Shown in pieces: positions 56,301 to 64,000 of a DNA stretch of 64,000 nucleotides. Source of the stretch: Cherax quadricarinatus (taxonomy: Eukaryota; Arthropoda; Malacostraca; Decapoda; Parastacidae); NCBI RefSeq assembly GCF_038502225.1, contig NC_091390.1, positions 9,577,244-9,641,243 on the forward strand. The letters are read 5' to 3'. A program made the position numbers and the translations under genes. Position 1 is the first letter of the stretch. Each line of letters opens with the position of its first letter. The notes beneath the pieces are model-generated. The model searched no databases. It had not been told where the DNA came from and saw only the letters and a list, made by a program, of their open reading frames with translations.

Positions 56301-59300
56301 AGATGGTTGCTAGAGCTTTGTTACTACTATGTTCAGCAGATGGTTGCTAGAGCTTTGTTACTACTATGTTCAGCAGATGGTTGCTAGAGCTTTGTTACTA
56401 CTATGTTCAGCAGAGGGTTGCTAGAGCTTTGTTACTAACATGTTCAGCATATGGTTGCTAGAGCTTTGTTACTACCATGTTCAGCAGATGGTTGCTAGAG
56501 CTTTGTTACTACCATGTTCAGCAGATGGTTGCTAGAGCTTTGTTACTACCATATTCAGCAGATGGTTGCTAGAGCTTTGTTACTACTATGTTCAGCAGAT
56601 GGTTGCTAGAGCTTTGTTACTACCATGTTCAACAGATGGTTGCTAGAGCTTTGTTACTAACATGTTCAGCAGATGGGTGCTAGAGCTTTGTTACTACCAT
56701 GTTCAGCAGATGGTTGCTAGAGCTTTGTTACTACCATGTTCAGCAGATGGTTGCTAGAGCTTTGTTACTACCATGTTTATCAGATGGTTGCTAGAGCTTT
56801 GTTACTACTATGTTCAGCAGATGGTTGCTAGAGCTTTGTTACTACCATGTTCAACAGATGGTTGCTAGAGCTTTGTTACTACCATGTTCAGCAGATGGTT
56901 GCTAGAACTTTGTTACTACCATGTTCAGCAGATTGTTGCTAGAGCTTTGTTACTACCATGTTCAACAGATGGTTGCTAGAGTTTTGTTACAACCATGTTC
57001 AACAGATGGTTGCTTGAGCTTTGTTACTACCATGTTCAGCAGATGGTTGCTAGAGCTTTGTTACTACCATGTTCAACAGATGGTTGCTTGAGCTTTGTTA
57101 CTGCCTTGTTCAACAGATGGTTGCTAGAGCTTTGTTACTACAGTGTTCAGCAGATGGTTGCTAGAGCTTTGTTACTACCATGTTCAACAGATGGTTGCTA
57201 GAGCTTTGTTACTACCATGTTCAGCAGATGGTTGCCAGAGCTTTGTTACTACTATGTTCAACAGATGCTTGCTAGAGCTTTGTTACTACCATGTTCAACA
57301 GACGGTTGCTTGAGCTTTGTTACTACCATGTTCAACAGATGGTTGCTAGAGCTTTGTTACTACCATGTTCATCAGATGGTTGCTTGAGCTTTGTTACTAC
57401 CATGTTCAGCAGATGGTTGCTAGAGCTTTGTTACTACCATGTTCAACATATGGTTGCTTGAGCTTTGTTACTACCATGTTCAGCAGATGGTTGCTAGAGC
57501 TTTGTTACTACCATGTTCAGCAGATGATTGCTAGAGCTTTGTTACTACCATGTTCAACAGATGGTTGCTTGAGCTTTGTTACTACCATGTTCAACAGATG
57601 GTTGCAAGAGCTTTGTTACTACTATGTTCAGCAGATGGTTGTTAGAGCTTTGTTACTACCAAGTTCAACAGATGGTTGCTAGAGCTTTGTTACTACCATG
57701 TTCAACAGATGGTTGCTAGAGCTTTGCTACTACCATGTTCTACAGATGGTTGCTTGAGCTTCATTACTACCATGTTCAACAGATGGTTGCTAGAGTTTTG
57801 TTACAACCATGTTCAACAGATGGTTGCTTGAGCTTTGTTACTGCCTTGTTCAACAGATGGTTGCTAGAGCTTTGTTACTACAATGTTCAGCAGATGGTTG
57901 CTAGAGCTTTGTTACTACCATGTTCAACAGATGGTTGCTAGAGCTTTGTTACTACCATGTTCAGCAGATGGTTGCCAGAGCTTTGTTACTACTATGTTCA
58001 ACAGATGGTTGCTAGAGCTTTGTTACTACCATGTTCAGCAGATGGTTGCTAGAGCTTTGTTACTACCATGTTCAGGAGATGGTTGCTAGAGCTTTGTTAC
58101 TACCATGTTCAGCAGATGGTTGCTAGAGCTTTGTTACTACTATGTTCAGCAGATAGTTGCTAGAGCTTTGTTACTACTATGTTCAGCAGATGGTTGCTAG
58201 AGCTTTGTTACTACCATGTTCAGCAGATGGTTGCTAGAGCTTTGTTACTACCATGTTCAGCAGATGGTTGCTAGAGCTTTGTTACTACTATGTTCAGCAG
58301 ATAGTTGCTAGAGCTTTGTTACTACTATGTTCAGCAGATGGTTGCTAGAGCTTTGTTACTACCATGTTCAGCAGATGGTTGCTAGAGCTTTGTTACTACC
58401 ATGTTCAGCAGATGGTTGCTAGAGCTTTGTTACTACTATGTTCAGCAGATGGTTGCTAGAGCTTTGTTACTACTATGTTCAGCAGATGGTTGCTAGAGCT
58501 TTGTTACTACTATGTTCAGCAGAGGGTTGCTAGAGCTTTGTTACTAACATGTTCAGCAGATGGTTGCTAGAGCTTTGTTACTACCATGTTCAGCAGATGG
58601 TTGCTAGAGCTTTGTTACTACCATGTTCAGCAGATGGTTGCTAGAGCTTTGTTACTACCATGTTCAGCAGATGGTTGCTAGAGCTTTGTTACTACTATGT
58701 TCAGCAGATGGTTGCTAGAGCTTTGTTACTACCATGTTCAACAGATGGTTGCTAGAGCTTTGTTACTAACATGTTCAGCAGATGGGTGCTAGAGCTTTGT
58801 TACTACCATGTTCAGCAGATGGTTGCTAGAGCTTTGTTACTACCATGTTCAGCAGATGGTTGCTAGAGCTTTGTTACTACCATGTTTATCAGATGGTTGC
58901 TAGAGCTTTGTTACTACTATGTTCAGCAGATGGTTGCTAGAGCTTTGTTACTACCATGTTCAACAGATGGTTGCTAGAGCTTTGTTACTACCATGTTCAG
59001 CAGATGGTTGCTAGAGCTTTGTTACTACCATGTTCAACAGATGGTTGCTTGAGCTTTGTTACTGCCTTGTTCAACAGATGGTTGCTAGAGCTTTGTTACT
59101 ACAATGTTCAGCAGATGGTTGCTAGAGCTTTGTTACTACCATGTTCAACAGATGGTTGCTAGAGCTTTGTTACTACCATGTTCAGCAGATGGTTGCCAGA
59201 TCTTTGTTACTACTATGTTCAACAGATGGTTGCTAGAGCTTTGTTACTACCATGTTCAACAGACGGTTGCTTGAGCTTTGTTACTACCATGTTCAACAGA

Positions 59301-60252
59301 TGGTTGCTAGAGCTTTGTTACTACCATGTTCATCAGATGGTTGCTTGAGCTTTGTTACTACCATGTTCAGCAGATGGTTGCTAGAGCTTTGTTACTACCA
59401 TGTTCAACAGGTGGTTGCTTGAGCTTTGTTACTACCATGTTCAACAGATGGTTGCTAGAGCTTTGTTACTACCATGTTCAGCAGATGATTGCTAGAGCTT
59501 TGTTACTACCATGTTCAACAGATGGTTGCTTGAGCTTTGTTACTACCATGTTCAACAGATGGTTGCAAGAGCTTTGTTACTACTATGTTCAGCAGATGGT
59601 TGTTAGAGCTTTGTTACTACCAAGTTCAACAGATGGTTGCTAGAGCTTTGTTACTACCATGTCAACAGATGGTTGCTAGAGCTTTGCTACTACCATGTTC
59701 TACAGATGGTTGCTTGAGCTTCATTACTACCATGTTCAACAGATGGTTGCTAGAGCCTTGTTACTACTATGTTCAGCAGATGGCTGCTAGAGCTTTGTTA
59801 CTTCCATGTTCAACAGATGGTTGCTTGAGCTTTGTTACTACCATGTTCAACAGATGGTTGCTAGAGCTTTGTTACTACTATGTTCAGCAGATGGTTGCTA
59901 GAGCTTTGTTACTACCATGTTCAACAGATGGTTGCTTGAGCTTAGTTACTACCATGTTCAACAGATGGTTACTAGAGCTTTGTTACTACTATGCTCAGCA
60001 GATGGTTGCTAGAGCTTTGTTACTACCATGTTCAACAGATGGTTGCTAGAGCTTTGTTACTACTATGTTCAACAGATGGCTGCTAGAGCTTTGTTACTAC
60101 TATGTTCAACAGATGGCTGCTAGAGCTTTGTTACTACTATGTTCAACAGATGGCTACTAGAGCTTTGTTACTACTATGTTCAACAAATGGCTGCTAGAGC
60201 TTTGTTACTACTATGTTCAACAGATGGCTGCTAGAGCTTTGTAACTACCATG
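44377..60252. repeat. 37-bp minisatellite array, about 429 units, with higher-order repeats
   Basis: The unit is ATGTTCAGCAGATGGTTGCT followed by AGAGCTTTGTTACTACY (37 bp). The array spans 15,876 bp, about 429 units, and stays in register apart from one 1-bp insertion near 46672 and one 1-bp deletion near 59662. Variable sites are few and recurrent: cagcag/caacag, gctAgag/gctTgag, actaC/Tatg, gatgg/gaggg. A rare variant with gtttatcag recurs at 47560, 48744, 52148, 55552, 56773 and 58882, that is 32, 92, 92, 33 and 57 units apart, showing duplication of large blocks. Edge units (44377-45700 and 59750-60252) carry their own variants. It lies entirely within intron 2 of the reductase gene. Three-unit open frames (37 codons per 111 bp) arise by chance and are not genes. 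Confidence 0.97.
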
Positions 60253-60253
60253 C

Positions 60254-60600
60254 CTAAATCCCACTATTTACACACTGGCTCTTCTCTGTTTCCATAAATC
60301 TGTGTATAATAAATCGAGGTGTGCATCGATTCTTGACACCATCACAGATTCTTATTGAGACCACTTCTCTCCCATCTATTGTTTCTACTAATTCGGGAGG
60401 AATTTTACCTGTTATAAAATCACCAGCAAAGGATCCAATTAATACCATCTCCCTGATCATGGAATCGTCTCTCACTCTGAGACAATTCCATGAGGTCTTG
60501 CATATTTCCTGTCCCAGTTCTTCAGCTGGGGACACTAACACCGGTTCCTTTTACAAATTCAGGCTGAACTTTCCCAGTTTGGCTACGAAGACGCCGAATT
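60254..60600 (-). pseudogene. Unrecognised coding-like segment
   Basis: A 95-codon minus-strand frame (60541-60254) with ordinary amino-acid composition: SMIREMVLIGSFAGDFITGK, then IPPELVETIDGREVVSIRIC. It may continue upstream in frame as KLGKFSLNL after one stop. I do not recognise a family. Its position at the array edge among retroelements makes a retroelement ORF remnant most likely. Confidence 0.4.
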
Positions 60601-61064
60601 ATTAGCTGAGTTTTCCGCGACAACCAGTGCTTACAAATTACTAATGGCATCTCCCCAACCACGTCACTCAGCAGCTGTTCTCCACCCCCCCATCCTCACT
60701 CTTCACTTGAAATTTCTCGATATGGTCAAATCAGCATCTCATTTTATTGCACAATTATTATATTATTCAAATTTACACATGCTGAACTTGGGAAAATCCC
60801 AAACTTTCCACATGAGTTATTGGAGTTAGTGGACATATCTATGATACGAAGCTTACACTTTATACGTTTCCAAATGTTCTTTATTGCCTTAAAGTCCACT
60901 GAGTTTCCAGGTTGTCATTAAGTATGGAAGGAATCACTAATTTAGTCAATTCTTTTTGTTTCTGGCAGTATAGCAAACGTTGTCCTGGCACTTCTTGAAG
61001 CTGTCAGGCAAACAGTCTGCTGAAGACGTGCCTGTGGGTTAGCATACTTACGACACCTACTGTA
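60601..61064. other. Unannotated intron 2 sequence
   Basis: Nothing recognised. Confidence 0.35.
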
Positions 61065-61230
61065 CTTGATGGTTCTCTCCTTGTATAAGTACTTGATAGT
61101 TAACGCTTGTTTATGTACAAGATGGTTCATGCTTGTTCATGTTCTTGATGTTTCATTCTTGCTCATTTACTTGATGGTTATACTAATTTCTGTTCATGAC
61201 GGTTCACATACTTTATGTATAGTATTGTAA
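61065..61230. repeat. Degenerate 26-bp tandem repeat
   Basis: Six or so diverged copies of a unit like cttgatggttcatgcttgtt plus catgta (for example at 61065, 61092, 61118, 61144, 61170). Copies share cttgatggtt and ttgttcatgt. It lies 260 bp upstream of exon 3. Confidence 0.65.
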
Positions 61231-61486
61231 TTCACCATTTTTTACGTACTTTACGGTTCATATTTCTTCATGTATCTTCAATGTATTTCATATGCTGTCC
61301 CTCTCATTCATCCACCCTACATTCTATAGCCCACTCAGAATACTTAAATATTTTCATGTTGATCATAAAACTATGTTTAGCTGCAATATTTCACTTTATA
61401 TTTATTAGTGTTTTATTCTGATGCATTACTTTTTTGTGGTAATACAACAATTATTTGGTACAATAATGTGTTTACAAATTTTCCAG

Positions 61487-61604
61487 CTACCTATGATTGG
61501 AAATCGAGAGGAGGATGTACCAAGATTTCTACAGAAATCATTAGATAAGTTGCGGCTGACTTATGTCGATCTGTACCTAATTCACTTTCCATGTGGTATG
61601 AAAG
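61487..61604 (+). CDS. Aldo-keto reductase, exon 3 (residues 81 to about 119)
   Basis: The acceptor ttttccag is followed by 39 codons plus one base, then the donor gtaagc. The peptide contains EEDVPRFLQKSLDKLRLTYV followed by DLYLIHFP. LDYVDLYLIHWP is the hallmark of AKR enzymes; its H is catalytic residue H113. Phenylalanine replaces the tryptophan that usually follows this histidine (W111 of AKR1B1), a position that lines the substrate pocket, so substrate preference may differ. The exon begins immediately after the catalytic lysine of exon 2, which confirms the join across the 36.6-kb intron. Confidence 0.93.
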
Positions 61605-61639
61605 GTAAGCAGCATGAATAATATTTTATATTATTATCA

Positions 61640-61772
61640 CACTGGCCGATTCCCACCAAGGCAGGGTGGCCCGAAAAAGAAAAACTTTCACCATCATTCA
61701 CTCCATCTCTGTCTTGCCAGAAGGGTGCTTTACACTACAGTTTTTAAACTGCAACATTAACACCCCTCCTTC
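61640..61772 (-). mobile_element. RTE-like 3' tail fragment
   Basis: The reverse complement resembles the 3' end of the RTE-like element at 5175-5262: gtgaatgatggtgaaagttt, tttctttttcgggccaccct and gccttggtggga. Confidence 0.7.
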
Positions 61773-61853
61773 AAAGGGGGGAATGAATAATGAATAATGA
61801 ATAATGTTAATGATATTATGGATGTTGCTTGCGTGTTTTTCTCATTAGTAAAT

Positions 61854-62194
61854 ATGACATTGATTGGTAGAATTACCGACAATATATTATGTAAAAGGAC
61901 ACAAATGCAACTTCTTCTCTCAACAAACCGGCAGTTTCCCACCGAGGCAGGGTGGCCCAAAAAGATAAACGAAAGTTTCTCTTTAAATTTAGTAATGTAT
62001 ACAGGAGAAGGGGTTACTAGTTCTTTGCTTCTGGCATTTTAGTCACCTCTTATGACACGCATTGCTTACGGAGAAAGAATTCTGTTCTGTTTATTGTAGC
62101 AACGGCTTGACAAAGCTCCTGAAGAGCCAAACTTTCCACAATAAAATGTCGCATTTGTTGCATTTTGTCCTTTTATTTAGCATGACTCTGATTG
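61854..62194. mobile_element. PLE-terminus foldback 3 carrying an RTE-like tail
   Basis: Inverted ends gtaaaaggacacaaatgcaac (about 61890) and gttgcattttgtccttttat (about 62157) enclose RTE-like 3' sequence (tttcccaccgaggcagggtg, 61930-61950). Flanks atgacattgattg (61854-61866) and atgactctgattg (62182-62194) look like a 13-bp target duplication with two mismatches. The right end contains gcttgacaaagctcctgaag and agccaaactttcc, a decayed hammerhead-like hairpin. Confidence 0.7.
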
Positions 62195-62548
62195 CTGATG
62201 AGCCTTTATTGGTATTACATTCTGCTACAATTTGGCTGTATCATGTACATGAAATGGAACAAAAATTATATATTTTTAAAGTGCATCTAGGACAGGTAGT
62301 CGGGTGCTGAGCTTGTGATGTCTGAGTCCAGAGGAAGAAAGAAAACCGCTTTTTTGTTTAATTGTGCTAACGGGGATCACAGAAAAAGATTCAGGGTATC
62401 TGCATCCGTCTCATACCATGAGGTGTGTCTCATACCATGAGGTGAAAGTAGGGATCTTGGTGCTGGACACATTTATGTTCTTTCAAGCTTATTGGAAAAC
62501 TTCTGACAATTGTTTCCCTGATGTAAATCTGATTTCACCCTCTTTTGT

Positions 62549-62763
62549 ACCTAGTATATAGTTGGTATAAACCTTGGTAATAAATACCGACAAGTTGGTT
62601 TAGAAAGACACGTAAGCAAACACTATAACATATTTATTAGAAAACGTTTCGGTCCTGGGACCTTGATCAAGGTCCCAGGTGATCAAGGTCCCAGGACCGA
62701 AACGTTTTCTAATAAATATGTTATAGTGTTTGCTTACGTGTCTTTCTAAACCTAGTATATAGT
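62549..62763. mobile_element. PLE-terminus foldback 4 with 14-bp target-site duplication
   Basis: The insertion 62563-62749 is bounded by acctagtatatagt at 62549-62562 and 62750-62763. The arms (ggtttagaaagacacgtaag ... gatcaaggtcccagg and its inverse) are nearly perfect, about 75 bp each. The + strand right arm reads cttgatcaaggtcccaggac then cgaaacg, a hammerhead-like hairpin with a degenerate CUGANGA half. Confidence 0.9.
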
Positions 62764-62794
62764 AAACGTCCACACCATCTTGTTCAGCCTTAGT

Positions 62795-63205
62795 CTCTGA
62801 TGGTCGAGGATAGAACAACTGTGTTGGCAGGGAGCATTATGTATCTGTGCTTTATGTAAATATGCATTATGTGCTGGTTAGTGGCCCTGTTGTGTATTAT
62901 ATTATCTTTTCGCTTACAATGGAATTTCATGAGGCAAGAATACTTGAGATCGAGTAAAGTATTTTCTATTTTCTCTTCTTTTAGTGCAAGAAGTTCTTCA
63001 TTATTGCAAATTCTAAGTACCTGCAAGAAGCTGATTACTACATATTTCCTGGTCTGTAGATCAAGATATAATTCTTCTGTTCCTTTTTCCAAAGTAGACT
63101 GAACTGATGATATAGTCTGGTTTAACTGGTTTCTGAAATTTTGTAAGCTAAACAGTCTGGGAACAGTAATAAGGATGACAAACTACCCGAGCAAAGCAAT
63201 TTTCT
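62795..63205 (-). pseudogene. Penelope-like reverse transcriptase relic
   Basis: The minus strand reads VILITVPRLFSLQNFRNQLN near 63190-63125 and then LQTRKYVVISFLQVLRICNN and KHRYIMLPANTV (63092-62795). These align by eye with ILLITPKRFNVQALQDKLNQ, KRGVIIGFFLRALRICSNEF and KRYIVLPTNSIA of the intact PLE at 35922-38105. It is strongly diverged, with stops, so it belongs to an older or different PLE lineage. Confidence 0.7.
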
Positions 63206-63941
63206 GGGTATGATTTTATGATTATTTCTTAATGTTCCAAGTGAATTATGGCCAATACTGCACTTAACAGACCCCAATGCGAAGCCAAATCTTTGTTCTT
63301 TTTAGAACGAAAAGAAAACAAATTGAAGCTCACTTAAGCTTTTATTTGACAAAGGAAATCTGGAATGGGTATGGTGAACCAAAAATTGGAAGGTGTCATG
63401 ACCACGTAGAAAAGTAATGATTTGGTCAGGGGACACCTTGCATTAAGCGTAATAATGTCTAGGCTATTTTCTTATTTCTGACACCAGTGTCTTCTAATCT
63501 TGATACTAAATCCTACAAATGGTGACGGTAGAATCCTTATGCCTAATAACTTGGATAGACTTTTCCCAATATGTTTCCTAATTGGTAGTAAACAGGTAGT
63601 GCCTCACACCAAATAGCTGGCATGCTTGTGAAGAGCCTTATTCCAATTATCAGAAATAACATTAAAGCCTTTCACATGAGTCCTTGTTGACTAAGTCACT
63701 CACTTGGTATACTACAGGATGTAAATAAGACAGAATGTTAGTTATGGCATTTTATTGTCATGAAGTTTCGTTAATCATGGACATAAAGAATTATCCTGAA
63801 TTGTTAAATCCTTATGGGCGATACTCCTCAACAAAATGACATAACCCACATTTTGTGTCTTTTATACAACCTGTCGTTATATTCTACATAAATAAAAATA
63901 GAAAATATGGTAGCTATTTTCTGATATACTCTCTCTTTCAG
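63206..63941. other. Remainder of intron 3
   Basis: No mobile element recognised. The acceptor of exon 4 is at 63931-63941. Confidence 0.4.
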
Positions 63942-64000
63942 GCGAGGATGACGATGACCTTTCTCCTAAGGGCAATGATGGTAATGTTGTTCTTGACGTG
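63942..64000 (+). CDS. Aldo-keto reductase, exon 4 (5' part, runs off the window)
   Basis: The acceptor ctctctttcag precedes a reading frame which, joined to the single base left by exon 3, reads G-EDDDDLSPKGNDGNVVLDV. In AKR1 enzymes the segment after the HWP motif is acidic and reads roughly G-D-x-L-F-P-x-D-x-x-G-x-x-x-x-x-V-D, so the match in position and character is good. The exon is cut by the window end before any donor. Confidence 0.85.

Noticed and set aside
44551..60049. Many open frames of 68-179 codons with Leu/Cys/Tyr-rich repeats
   Set aside because: They are translations of the 37-bp unit in register (three units equal 37 codons). The same stretch is open wherever the variants avoid stops, and no start context or splice structure supports them.
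44377..60252. CRISPR array
   Set aside because: There are no unique spacers; units are contiguous 37-bp copies in a eukaryotic intron, and no cas genes are present.

Overview
This is a eukaryotic, almost certainly animal, window dominated by transposable elements and tandem repeats. The mixture is what I would expect of a large, repeat-rich arthropod genome, and the repeat families look like those of decapod crustaceans: several non-LTR retrotransposon families, Penelope-like elements (PLEs) with hammerhead-like termini, tRNA-headed SINEs, BEL/Pao and piggyBac. The organism is inferred from this mixture, not proven.

Only one host gene is convincing. It is an aldo-keto reductase on the + strand, with four exons visible: 11384-11458, 24693-24857, 61487-61604 and 63942 to the window end. 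The reading phase is consistent across all junctions. The four catalytic residues fall at D46, Y51, K80 and H113, each exactly three residues downstream of the tetrad of human AKR1B1 (D43, Y48, K77, H110). The gene runs past the right edge. Its introns are 13.2, 36.6 and 2.3 kb long, and almost everything else right of 11.4 kb lies inside them.

Layout. 1-5.3 kb: non-LTR family D (two minus-strand copies), an RTE-like element and a long (TA)n tract. 6.3-9.6 kb: a palindromic tRNA-like element, then non-LTR family A (minus) carrying a second palindromic tRNA insertion. 9.9-11.3 kb: an inverted PLE-terminus element, then a 42-bp minisatellite ending about 90 bp before the reductase start codon. 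Intron 1 (11.5-24.7 kb): inverted tRNA-Val-like SINEs, 3' ends of two non-LTR elements, a long family C element, a third palindromic tRNA element, and a broken BEL/Pao retrotransposon containing a piggyBac and a non-LTR fragment. Intron 2 (24.9-61.5 kb): PLE fragments, nested families A and B, a PLE complex at 32.2-38.4 kb (including a 727-codon RT plus GIY-YIG ORF and a 494-codon zinc-knuckle ORF between PLE-type repeats), a second family C copy split by insertions, and a 15.9-kb array of about 429 copies of a 37-bp unit with higher-order structure. Intron 3: an RTE tail fragment, two PLE foldbacks and a PLE RT relic.

The strongest unifying signal is a set of foldback elements. Compact inverted repeats built from PLE termini occur at 0.76, 28.3, 38.8, 61.9 and 62.6 kb, and palindromic tRNA-like SINEs at 6.3, 7.6 and 18.0 kb. 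Most are bounded by 12-15 bp direct repeats that look like target-site duplications, so they appear to have inserted as units. The 38.8-kb example is an almost perfect 325-bp palindrome with a hammerhead-ribozyme-like core on each strand. These features, the internal organisation of the 37-bp array and the PLE-flanked zinc-knuckle ORF are the best candidates for something undescribed.
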